Part shown: positions 19,605-27,071 of the stretch, one piece after another
How the letters are laid out: every line of letters starts with the position of its first letter
How positions within the stretch are numbered: position 1 is the first letter of the stretch
Assembly: GCF_000687165.1 (NCBI RefSeq)
Contig: NZ_JMKU01000001.1
Span: forward strand, 62,001-126,000
DNA length: 64,000 bases
Reading direction: 5' to 3'
Origin: Paracidovorax oryzae ATCC 19882
GTDB lineage: Bacteria > Pseudomonadota > Gammaproteobacteria > Burkholderiales > Burkholderiaceae_C
The notes under the pieces: generated by a model
What the model saw: the letters and a program-made list of their open reading frames with translations, nothing else
Databases searched by the model: none
Told to the model about the DNA's origin: nothing
Translations under genes and position numbers: made by a program

Positions 19605-20387
19605 TCAGCCGACGAGCGGATGGCCGTCGGCCCGGATGCGGCTGCCGAGCCGGTAGCGCGAGCCCGGGTGCAGGCAGCGCACCAGCGTGACCGGCATGCC
19701 CCGCGTCCAGGTCCGGCGGGTGAGCAGCAGGCACGGATCTCCCCCCGCCATCTCCAGCAGGCGCGCCTGCTCGGGCGTGGGCAGCACGGCATCCACGACG
19801 TGCTCCATCTGGTCGAACGGCACATTGCGCACGAGGTACTCGGATGGCTGCAGCCGCGTGAAGTCCTGCGCACCGAACTGCGGCACCGCGCGCGGGTTCA
19901 CGTAGCGGTCTTCCAGTTGCACCGGCACGCCATCCTCGCGGTGCACGCAAACCGCATGGAAGACCGACTCCCCCGTGCGCAAGTCCAGCGCGGCCGCGAT
20001 GTCCAGCGGCGCGGACACACGCTCCACCGCCAGCACGTCGCAGCGGTAATCGTGGCCGCGCTGCCGGATCTCGCTGGCGAGGTTGGCGATCTGCAGCAGC
20101 GTGGACTGCGGCTTGTCCTCCGCCACGAAGCTGCCCACGCCGGCCACACGCACGATGCGGCCCTGCTCCACCAGTTCGCGCAGCGCGCGGTTCACGGTCA
20201 TGCGCGACATGCCGAACTGCTGCACCAGCTCGCTCTCCGACGGCAGCCGGTCGCCCGCACGCCACGATCCGTCCTGGATCCTGCGCACGATGTGGTCCTT
20301 GATCTGCTGGTAGAGGGCGAGCGCCGGTTCGGCAGCAGCCGGCAGGCCGGCGGGTCGGGAGGGGCGCTTGCGGGCGGTCATCATCAT
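19605..20387 (-). CDS. hutC: Histidine utilization repressor, GntR/HutC family
   Basis: 260-aa repressor. The N-terminal GntR winged helix (about 25-95) has the usual IRDGSWRAGDRLPSESELVQQFGMSRMTVNRALRELV pattern. A C-terminal UTRA ligand domain (about 110-250) follows and in this family senses urocanate. It lies directly upstream of hutH on the same strand and downstream of the NitT/TauT importer ATPase (43-bp gap). Expected to bind the TGTATATACA sites upstream of hutH and be released by urocanate. Confidence 0.93.
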   Translation of the reverse strand: MMMTARKRPSRPAGLPAAAEPALALYQQIKDHIVRRIQDGSWRAGDRLPSESELVQQFGMSRMTVNRALRELVEQGRIVRVAGVGSFVAEDKPQSTLLQIANLASEIRQRGHDYRCDVLAVERVSAPLDIAAALDLRTGESVFHAVCVHREDGVPVQLEDRYVNPRAVPQFGAQDFTRLQPSEYLVRNVPFDQMEHVVDAVLPTPEQARLLEMAGGDPCLLLTRRTWTRGMPVTLVRCLHPGSRYRLGSRIRADGHPLVG

Positions 20388-20430
20388 GCGCGGGACTCTA
20401 TCAGCGCGCTGCGCGGTGGCCGGCCACGCA

Positions 20431-21210
20431 TCAGTGCGCCTCGGCCGCCATGGATTCGGCCCGGATTTCCTCGGTCAGCCGCGCCTTGAGTTCCATGAAC
20501 TCCGGCGAGGTCTTGAGCGTGTAATGCCGCGGATGCGGCAGATCGACCGCGATCTCCGTCTTGATGCGCCCCGGCCGCGCGCTGAACACGGCTACGCGGC
20601 TGGCCATGAAGATGGCCTCGTCGATATCGTGGGTGACGAACATCACGGTCTTGCGCTCGGCCTCCCAGATGCCCAGCAACAATTCCTGCATGAGCACGCG
20701 GGTCTGGTTGTCGAGCGCGCCGAAAGGCTCGTCCATCAGCAGGATCTTGGGGTCGTTGGCCAGCGCGCGGGCGATGGCGGTGCGCTGCTGCATGCCGCCC
20801 GAGAGCTGCTTGGGGTAGTGTTGCTCGAAGCCGCGCAGCCCCACCTTGGCGATGAAATAGGCTGCGCGCTCCTTCTGCTGCGACTCGGGCATGCCCCGCT
20901 CGCGCAGGCCGAAGCGGATGTTCTGCTCGATGGTGAGCCAGGGAAACAGCGTATAGCTCTGGAACACCATGCCCCGGTCGGCGCCCGGGCCCGTCACGGG
21001 CTGGCCGTCCAGCAGCACCCGGCCGCTGGTGGGCTGGTCCAGCCCCGCCACGATGCGCAGCATGGTCGATTTGCCGCAGCCCGAAGGGCCCAGAATGGTA
21101 ACGAAGTCGTTGTCGGCCACATGGAAATCGACCGGCAGCAGCGCCTGCGTGGCCGGGCCCTTAGCCGAGGTGAAGGTGCGCGAGACACCCTGGATATGCA
21201 ACTCACTCAT
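20431..21210 (-). CDS. NitT/TauT-family ABC transporter, ATP-binding protein
   Basis: ATPase of a nitrate/sulfonate/taurine-type importer, 259 aa. Walker A GPSGCGKST, FQSYTLFPWLT Q-loop, LSGGMQQRTAIARAL signature, LLMDEPFGALD Walker B and FVTHDIDEAIF switch are all intact. ATG 21210 overlaps the permease stop by one base (TGATG). It sits just upstream of hutC, so with its permease and binding protein it is probably an imidazole, histidine or urocanate importer under hut control. The family name describes ancestry, not cargo. Confidence 0.92.
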   Translation of the reverse strand: MSELHIQGVSRTFTSAKGPATQALLPVDFHVADNDFVTILGPSGCGKSTMLRIVAGLDQPTSGRVLLDGQPVTGPGADRGMVFQSYTLFPWLTIEQNIRFGLRERGMPESQQKERAAYFIAKVGLRGFEQHYPKQLSGGMQQRTAIARALANDPKILLMDEPFGALDNQTRVLMQELLLGIWEAERKTVMFVTHDIDEAIFMASRVAVFSARPGRIKTEIAVDLPHPRHYTLKTSPEFMELKARLTEEIRAESMAAEAH

Positions 21211-22076
21211 CAGATGGCGCTCCAGGCGAAGAGGCGGCGGTTGAGCGCCTTGAAGAGGAAGTCCGACACCAGGCCGATGACCCCGATCACGATGATCCCG
21301 AAGATGATCTGCCCGGTGTTCAGCAGCGCCTGGCTGTCGGTGATCATGTGGCCGATGCCGGAGGACGAGCCGATCAACTCGGCGACGATCACGTAGGTCC
21401 AGGCCCAGCCCAGCACCAGGCGCAGCGTCTCGGCGATGTCCGGCGCGGCGCCCGGAATGAGCACGCGGCGCACGATGCCCGTGGGCGTGGCACCCAGCGT
21501 GTACGCAGCCTCGACCAGGTCCTTGCGGGCATTGCCCACGATCACGGCCACCATCAGGATGATCTGGAATACGGAGCCGATGAAGATCACCAGCAGCTTC
21601 TGCAACTCGCCCAGGCCCGCCCAGAGGATGAGCAGCGGGATGAAGGCCGATGCCGGCAGGTAGCGGCAGAAGGACACGAAGGGCTCCAGGAAGGCCTCCA
21701 CGCCCTTGTGCGCGCCCATGCAGATGCCCAGCGGCACGGCCACGATGGCGGCCAGCACGAAGCCGCCCAGCACGCGCCACACCGTCATGCCGATGTCGTG
21801 CAGGAAGCCGAACTGCGTGAACAGCAGCCAGCCCTCCTGGACCATCGTGACGGGGCTCGCCAGGAAGGTGGGCGACACGTAGCCGCCCAGCGTGGCCACC
21901 GACCACGCGGCCACGAAAAGCACGAAGAACGCAGCGCCCAGCATCCAGCGCGTGCGCGGAGCCACGGGCTCCAGCGGGCGCAGGGCCCGGCAGCGCAGCG
22001 GGGCCGCCGTCGGCGCGGCGGGTTGGTCGTCAGCGGGCACGGCGCCCATCACCCGGCTCATCGGCGGGGCCTCCAC
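21210..22076 (-). CDS. NitT/TauT-family ABC transporter, permease
   Basis: 288-aa inner-membrane permease with about six to seven hydrophobic segments. The cytoplasmic EAA-type loop is around LVEAAYTLGATPTGIVRRVLIPGAAPDI, and LGWAWTYVIVAELIGSSSGIGHMI is typical of SsuC/TauC-like permeases. It has a long hydrophilic, Ala/Pro-rich N-terminus (about 45 aa) before the first helix. It overlaps the ATPase start by one base and follows the binding-protein gene after 29 bp. Confidence 0.9.
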   Translation of the reverse strand: MEAPPMSRVMGAVPADDQPAAPTAAPLRCRALRPLEPVAPRTRWMLGAAFFVLFVAAWSVATLGGYVSPTFLASPVTMVQEGWLLFTQFGFLHDIGMTVWRVLGGFVLAAIVAVPLGICMGAHKGVEAFLEPFVSFCRYLPASAFIPLLILWAGLGELQKLLVIFIGSVFQIILMVAVIVGNARKDLVEAAYTLGATPTGIVRRVLIPGAAPDIAETLRLVLGWAWTYVIVAELIGSSSGIGHMITDSQALLNTGQIIFGIIVIGVIGLVSDFLFKALNRRLFAWSAI

Positions 22077-22105
22077 GGCAAGGCTCGGCGGTCCATGGCG
22101 TCACC

Positions 22106-23071
22106 TCACTTGATGAAGCTGTCATCGAACATGGCGCCGAAATTGTCCGGCTGCTTGCGCACCACGCCCGCCTCCAGCAGGATCGCGCCGGCATCCTTCA
22201 TGAATTGCTGCAGTTCGCCCGCGAAGAACTTCTGGTTGGCGGCCTTGTCCTGCCAGCGCAGGTAGGCCGACGACTTGGCGAACGCCTCGCCCGTCTGCTT
22301 GACGGCCGCGCCCATGATCTCGTTGGCCTTGGCCGGGTCCGCCTTGATCATCTCCAGCGCATCGAAATACGACTGCGTGAGCGCCTGCGCGGCCTTCGGG
22401 TTCGCCTTGAGCCAGTCGGGCGCGCAGCCCACGGTGTCCATGACCATCGGGTAGTCGATGGTGGTGGCGAGGATCCTGCCCGCCTGCGGGTTGGCGCGGA
22501 TGGTGGACAGGTAGGGCTCGTAGGTCATCGCGGCATCGTTCTGGCCCGAGACGAAGGCCTGCGCGGCCGGCTGCGGCTCCAGCGACACGGTCTTCACGTC
22601 CTTGAGCATCATGCCGTTCTTCGACAGCATCCAGGCCAGGCCGAAATACGGCGCGGTGCCCGGAGCGCTCACGGCCACGGTCTTGCCCTTGAGGTCGGCG
22701 AAGCTCTTCACGTCATTGCGCACCGCGATGCCGTCGGCGCCGTAGGACTTGTCCATCTGGAAGATCTGCACGATGGGCACGCCGTTGGTGTTCCAGGCGA
22801 CGTGCGTCTCCACCGTGGTGGCGGCGCACTGGATGGCCTTGGATGCCAGGGCGAGGTGGCGGTCCTTCTGGGGGATCATCTTCAGTTCCACATCCAGGCC
22901 GTTCTTCCTGAAGATGCCGGCCTTGTCGGCCAGGGTCAGCGGCGCGAAGCCGGTCCAGCCGGACATGCCCAGCGCGATCTTCGTCTCCTGGGCCTGGGCG
23001 GCCATCGCCAGCCCGACCATGCCCGCCGCCGCGGCGATCCGCGACACGCCACTCCATACCGTTCTGCCCAT
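22106..23071 (-). CDS. NitT/TauT-family ABC transporter, substrate-binding protein
   Basis: 321-aa periplasmic binding protein with a signal peptide (about 1-28, ending AAQAQ). The family pattern is clear: IALGMSGWTGFAPLTLADKAGIFRKNGLDVELKMIPQKDRHLALASKAIQ region, DLKGKTVAVSAPGTAPYFGLAWML, and FVSGQNDAAMTYEPYLS. Start ATG at 23071; the frame is open upstream without family sequence. First gene of the importer-hutC group. A one-mismatch HutC-like palindrome lies about 70 bp upstream. Confidence 0.9.
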   Translation of the reverse strand: MGRTVWSGVSRIAAAAGMVGLAMAAQAQETKIALGMSGWTGFAPLTLADKAGIFRKNGLDVELKMIPQKDRHLALASKAIQCAATTVETHVAWNTNGVPIVQIFQMDKSYGADGIAVRNDVKSFADLKGKTVAVSAPGTAPYFGLAWMLSKNGMMLKDVKTVSLEPQPAAQAFVSGQNDAAMTYEPYLSTIRANPQAGRILATTIDYPMVMDTVGCAPDWLKANPKAAQALTQSYFDALEMIKADPAKANEIMGAAVKQTGEAFAKSSAYLRWQDKAANQKFFAGELQQFMKDAGAILLEAGVVRKQPDNFGAMFDDSFIK

Positions 23072-23432
23072 CGTCCTGCTCCTCGTGAATGAATGCACCT
23101 GGAAAATCGACTGCCCGCCCATTCTTGCCCCCTGCCCATGCTGTCTATACAGGGTTAACGCGCAAGCATCCGGCTGCACGCACCTCCATGCAAGAAGGAG
23201 ACCAGGCCTCGCCCCGGGGAAACCCTCGCTGGAACGGCTTCCACGGGCACGGAGGCCGCCCGCGAATCCCCGACCCGGTGCGCCGGCTGTCCGCTGCACA
23301 CCACAAGCGTGCGCCACCGTGGACCAGCCATGTCGGAGAGTTCCGTAAAAGCAGCCCCTGCCCCCCGGACGGACATGCCCCCGCCTTTAGAATTTGGCGC
23401 ATCTACAACATCGAGCGAAAGCGGCCCCGGCC
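23072..23432. other. Divergent promoter region, hut importer and stressosome operon
   Basis: 361-bp gap between the leftward hut-associated importer and the rightward rsb operon. It contains the HutC-like palindrome at 23141-23152, a TTTAGAAT -10-like element at 23386-23393 about 40 bp before the rsbR start, and no terminator or convincing gene. Confidence 0.6.
23141..23152. promoter_or_regulatory. Degenerate HutC-type operator
   Basis: CTGTCTATACAG differs by one base from the symmetric CTGTATATACAG core seen at hutH. It lies 69 bp upstream of the NitT/TauT binding-protein gene, suggesting that this importer belongs to the HutC regulon. Confidence 0.5.
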
Positions 23433-24284
23433 ATGACTCTGCAGTACGAGGCCCTCGCGGCCATCCTGGATCGCCAGGAAGAGGCCATCATCCAGGAATG
23501 GCTGGCCGAAGCTGCCCAGGGCGATGCCCTGCATTCCGCTGGCGCCGTCTCCGATGCCCGCGACCTCCTGCAGGCGCTGCGCACCGCATTGCAGAGCGCA
23601 CCGCCCCCCGCAGGCCATCCCCAGGCGGGCAGCGCATGGCACACGCTCAACGGCGTGCTGGAAGCCCTGTCGCGTTCCCGGGCCGCCCGCGGCGAGACCG
23701 CCGGCGACACCAGCCTGTTCGTGCTCGCGCTCAAGAAGGCCCTGTTCACGCAGCTGCAGGCGACATCGCAGGACACCACCGCCCTGCAGGCCGCGCTCTG
23801 GAGCACCACCGCGCTGGTGGACCGCATGGCGCAGCACACGGTCAACACCTTCCAGCTGGCGCGCGAGGACATCATCCGCCGCCAGCAGGAAGAGCTGCTG
23901 GAGCTGTCCACCCCGGTGGTCAAGCTGTGGGACGGCGTGCTGGCCGTGCCGATGATCGGAACGCTCGACAGCAACCGCACCCAGGTGGTGATGGAAACGC
24001 TGCTGCAGCGCATCGTGGACACCGGCTCCGACATCGCCATCATCGACATCACCGGCGTTCCCACGGTGGACACGCTGGTCGCGCAGCACCTGCTCAAGAC
24101 GGTGGCCGCCATCCGGCTCATGGGCGCCGACTGCATCGTCAGCGGCATCCGGCCGCAGATCGCGCAGACCATCGTGCACCTGGGCATCGACCTGCAGGGC
24201 ATCCACACGCGTGCCACGCTCGCGGATGCCCTCGCCCTCGCGCTGCAAAAAAACGGCTGGCGCATCGACCGCGTGCGCGACTGA
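23433..24284 (+). CDS. rsbR: RsbR-type stressosome sensor with C-terminal STAS domain
   Basis: 283-aa stressosome scaffold/sensor. The N-terminal half (about 1-150) is a helical RsbR_N-like sensory module, and the C-terminal half (about 165-275) is a STAS domain. Both phosphorylatable Thr positions known from Bacillus RsbR appear conserved: T214 in GVPTVDT and T246 in GIRPQIAQT. Such proteins form a pseudo-icosahedral shell with RsbS that holds the kinase RsbT. It is the first of ten same-strand genes, 13 bp upstream of rsbS. The ATG at 23433 begins the RsbR_N-like sequence. What it senses is unknown; no heme, flavin or PAS motif is obvious. Confidence 0.85.
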   Translation: MTLQYEALAAILDRQEEAIIQEWLAEAAQGDALHSAGAVSDARDLLQALRTALQSAPPPAGHPQAGSAWHTLNGVLEALSRSRAARGETAGDTSLFVLALKKALFTQLQATSQDTTALQAALWSTTALVDRMAQHTVNTFQLAREDIIRRQQEELLELSTPVVKLWDGVLAVPMIGTLDSNRTQVVMETLLQRIVDTGSDIAIIDITGVPTVDTLVAQHLLKTVAAIRLMGADCIVSGIRPQIAQTIVHLGIDLQGIHTRATLADALALALQKNGWRIDRVRD

Positions 24285-24296
24285 CCGGGGAACGGC

Positions 24297-24671
24297 ATGG
24301 AACGCATACCGATCCTCCGCATGGGCGACACCCTGCTGGTCACCATCCAGCTGGACATGCAGGACCGCACCGCCCTGGCGCTGCAGGAAGACCTCGCCAC
24401 GCGCATCGCCGACACCGGCGCCACCGGCGTGATGATCGACATCTCCGGACTGGAAATCGTGGATTCGTTCGTTGGCCGGATGCTCAGCAGCATCTCCGGC
24501 ATCGCGCGCATTCTCTCTGCACATACGGTCGTGGTCGGCATGCAGCCGGCCGTGGCCATCACCCTCGTGGAACTCGGCCTGTCGCTGGACGGCGTGCGCA
24601 CCGCGCTCAACGTGGAGCGCGGCATGGAACTGCTGCGCCGCATCCGCGGGGAGGCCCCTCTTGGCCGATGA
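24297..24671 (+). CDS. rsbS: RsbS-type stressosome STAS protein
   Basis: 124-aa single STAS domain, the structural partner of RsbR in the stressosome. The RsbT phosphorylation site is S57 in DISGLEIVDSFVGR, and T89 (GMQPAVAIT) matches the second, stress-related site. Length is normal for RsbS. Its stop at 24669-24671 lies inside the rsbT reading frame (11-bp overlap), so the two are translationally coupled, as in other rsbRST modules. Confidence 0.9.
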   Translation: MERIPILRMGDTLLVTIQLDMQDRTALALQEDLATRIADTGATGVMIDISGLEIVDSFVGRMLSSISGIARILSAHTVVVGMQPAVAITLVELGLSLDGVRTALNVERGMELLRRIRGEAPLGR

Positions 24672-25065
24672 GACCTCGGGCACCCTGCCCCTCGAATCCG
24701 AGCAGCACATCGTGCTGTGCCGCCAGGCCGTCCGCACGCTGTGCGGCAGGCTCAGGTTCTCGCTGGTGGATCAGACCAAGGTCATCACCGCAGCCAGCGA
24801 GCTGTCGCGCAATACCCTGGTCCACGGCGGCGGAGGCCGCATGCGCTGGGAACTGCTCGACCAGGCCGGGCGCGCGGGCCTGCGCATGCATTTCGAGGAC
24901 GAAGGCCCGGGCATTGCCGACCTGCAGCTCGCCCTGTCGGACGGCTGGACTTCCGGCGGCGGAATGGGCCTGGGCCTGCCGGGCAGCCGCCGGCTGGTGA
25001 ACGACTTCGACATCCGCACCGCCCCCGGCCAGGGCACCTGCGTGACCATCACGAAATGGAAGTGA
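24661..25065 (+). CDS. rsbT: RsbT-type serine/threonine kinase (GHKL ATPase)
   Basis: 134-aa kinase that phosphorylates RsbR and RsbS and, when released, activates a downstream partner. GHKL motifs: N-box ASELSRNTLVHGGGG, G1 EDEGPGIAD and G2 GGGMGLGLPGSRR. Start is TTG at 24661: GGGGAGG lies about 7 bp upstream and the next downstream candidates cut into the domain. It overlaps rsbS by 11 bp, and its stop overlaps the next start (TGATG). Confidence 0.88.
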   Translation: MADETSGTLPLESEQHIVLCRQAVRTLCGRLRFSLVDQTKVITAASELSRNTLVHGGGGRMRWELLDQAGRAGLRMHFEDEGPGIADLQLALSDGWTSGGGMGLGLPGSRRLVNDFDIRTAPGQGTCVTITKWK

Positions 25066-26141
25066 TGGACGTGACGCCCCATGCCCCCGCCGAGGTCCTG
25101 CACGGCTGGACCCATGTCGCCTTTCCGATCGACGATGCCAGCCGCGTCGGCGAGGCGCGGCGCTTCGGTGCGCACGCCAGCGCGGAAATGGGCTGGAACG
25201 CCACCGACGCCGGCCGGCTCTCGCTGGTCGTCACCGAACTGGCCACCAACCTGCACCGGCACGCCCGGGGCGGCCGGCTGCTCATCGCGGCCATCCCCGG
25301 GCGCCGCACGGTGGAGGTGATCGCCATCGACAACGGCCCCGGCATCGCAGACCTGCGGCTGGTGATGCGCGACGGCTATTCCACCGGCGGGTCGCCCGGC
25401 ACGGGGCTGGGTGCCGTGCGGCGCCTTTCCGACAGCCTCGACCTCCATTCCACGCCCCAGGGCACCGTCTGCGTCGCACGGGTGCAGGAACGCCCGCAGG
25501 AAGAAGAGGATGGCTTCGCTGCCGCGGATGCCGTTGCGCGTCGCGCGGCGCCCCTCCCGGCGGTCCGCATCGGCGCGATCTGCCTGCCGCTGCGGGGAGA
25601 GACCGTCTGTGGCGACGCGTGGGCGGCCGCCATCGACGGGGAGCGCATGGCACTGTGCGTGGCCGACGGCCTGGGACACGGCCCCGAGGCGGCGCGGCCC
25701 GCGCAGGCGGCGCTGTCGGTCTTCCTGCAATCGCCGTTCGGCGAGCTCGGCGGAGTAACCGACCGGGCCCACCTGGCGCTGCAGGGCACGCGCGGCGCTG
25801 CCATGTGCAGCCTGCGCTGGGACGGCCCGCAGGCCCCCGTGCACAGCGCCAGCATCGGCAACGTGGCGGCGAGGCTGGTCTCCGGCGTGGCCGACCGCTC
25901 GGTGCCCGCGCTGCACGGCACCGTGGGGCTGCACATCCGCAAGGGCGGCGAGACCGCCACGCAGCCCCCTGCGCATGCGCTCATCATCGTGCACACCGAC
26001 GGCATCGAATCGCGCTGGCCTCCCGCCGCCCTCCATCCCCTGCTCGGCCGCGACCCTGCGCTCGCGGCCGCAGTGCTGCTGCGCGACCACCACCGGGCTC
26101 GCGACGACGCCACCGTCGTCGTGGTCCAGCGCACTGGCTGA
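25065..26141 (+). CDS. Fused RsbT/RsbW-like ATPase and RsbX/SpoIIE-type PP2C phosphatase
   Basis: 358-aa two-domain protein. The N-terminal GHKL ATPase (about 10-140) has VVTELATNLHRHARGG, IDNGPGIAD and SPGTGLGAVRR. The C-terminal PP2C/SpoIIE domain (about 165-358) has the metal-ligand motifs CGDAWAA, VADGLGHGPEA, HTDGIESRW and DDATVVVV. In Bacillus RsbX removes phosphates from RsbR/RsbS to reset the stressosome. The fusion suggests that one protein combines a second kinase or anti-sigma-like module with the resetting phosphatase. ATG 25065 overlaps the rsbT stop; an ATG three codons upstream (25056) is also possible. Confidence 0.85.
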   Translation: MDVTPHAPAEVLHGWTHVAFPIDDASRVGEARRFGAHASAEMGWNATDAGRLSLVVTELATNLHRHARGGRLLIAAIPGRRTVEVIAIDNGPGIADLRLVMRDGYSTGGSPGTGLGAVRRLSDSLDLHSTPQGTVCVARVQERPQEEEDGFAAADAVARRAAPLPAVRIGAICLPLRGETVCGDAWAAAIDGERMALCVADGLGHGPEAARPAQAALSVFLQSPFGELGGVTDRAHLALQGTRGAAMCSLRWDGPQAPVHSASIGNVAARLVSGVADRSVPALHGTVGLHIRKGGETATQPPAHALIIVHTDGIESRWPPAALHPLLGRDPALAAAVLLRDHHRARDDATVVVVQRTG

Positions 26142-26166
26142 GCCCGCGCACACGAGGACCCGCACG

Positions 26167-27066
26167 ATGACATCCGAGCAAGAAGACCAGACTGCCGCCG
26201 CCGCTCCCGAGGCGCTGCGCGCTGCCCTGGCGGCGAGCCAGCAGGAGCTTGAACTGCTGCGCGCGGAACTGGAGGAAACCAACCGCGGCGTGGTGGCGCT
26301 CTATTCGGAACTGGACACACAGGCCGAGCAGCTGCTCAAGGCCACCGAAATGAAGAGCCGGTTCCTGGCATACATGAGCCACGAGTTCCGCACGCCGATC
26401 AGCTCCATCCGCAGCATTGCACGGCTGCTGGCCGACCATGTGGACGGCCCGCTGAATGCCGAGCAGTCGCGGCAGGTGGCTTTCATCCAGGCGACGGCGG
26501 CAGAGTTCTCCGACATGGTGGACGACCTGCTCGACCTCGCCAAGATCGAGGCCGGCCGCGTCGATATCTCGCCCGCCTGGTTCGATATGGTGGACCTATT
26601 CCAGGCCCTGCGCGGCATGTTCAAGCCGGTCGCCACCAACCCGGAGCTCAACCTGGTGTTCGAGGAGCCCCGCAATCTTCCTGCGCTCTTCACCGACGAC
26701 CGCAAGCTGTCGCAGATCCTGCGCAACTTCATCTCCAATGCGCTCAAGTTCACGCCGCGCGGCGAGGTCCGCGTGTCCGCGCAGGCCTGCGACGGCGACC
26801 GCGTGCGTTTCTCCGTGGCCGATACCGGCATCGGTATCGCCCCCGAGTTCCATGCCAGCGTGTTCGAGGATTTCTCGCAGGTGGGCTCGCCGCTGCAGAA
26901 GCGCCTGCGCGGCACCGGCCTGGGCCTGGCGCTGTGCCGCCAGCTCGCCGAACTGCTCGGCGGCGCCGTGGAGCTGCAGAGCACGCCGGGCGAAGGATCG
27001 GTGTTCTCCGTGACGCTGCCCGTGCGCCTGCCGGAGCCGGCGCCCGCCACCGGGATCGCGGAGTGA
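26167..27066 (+). CDS. Soluble sensor histidine kinase
   Basis: 299-aa kinase without membrane segments. An N-terminal coiled coil (about 15-65, Leu/Glu heptads) leads to HisKA with H72 in AYMSHEFRTPISSI, then HATPase_c with NFISNALKFTPRG (N), VADTGIGI (G1) and RGTGLGLALC (G2). It has no recognisable sensor domain, so input probably comes through the coiled coil, for example by binding RsbT or a stressosome component. A GAGG lies 9 bp before the ATG at 26167. It follows the phosphatase gene by 25 bp and precedes a hybrid kinase by 5 bp. Confidence 0.88.
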   Translation: MTSEQEDQTAAAAPEALRAALAASQQELELLRAELEETNRGVVALYSELDTQAEQLLKATEMKSRFLAYMSHEFRTPISSIRSIARLLADHVDGPLNAEQSRQVAFIQATAAEFSDMVDDLLDLAKIEAGRVDISPAWFDMVDLFQALRGMFKPVATNPELNLVFEEPRNLPALFTDDRKLSQILRNFISNALKFTPRGEVRVSAQACDGDRVRFSVADTGIGIAPEFHASVFEDFSQVGSPLQKRLRGTGLGLALCRQLAELLGGAVELQSTPGEGSVFSVTLPVRLPEPAPATGIAE

Positions 27067-27071
27067 CGCAT

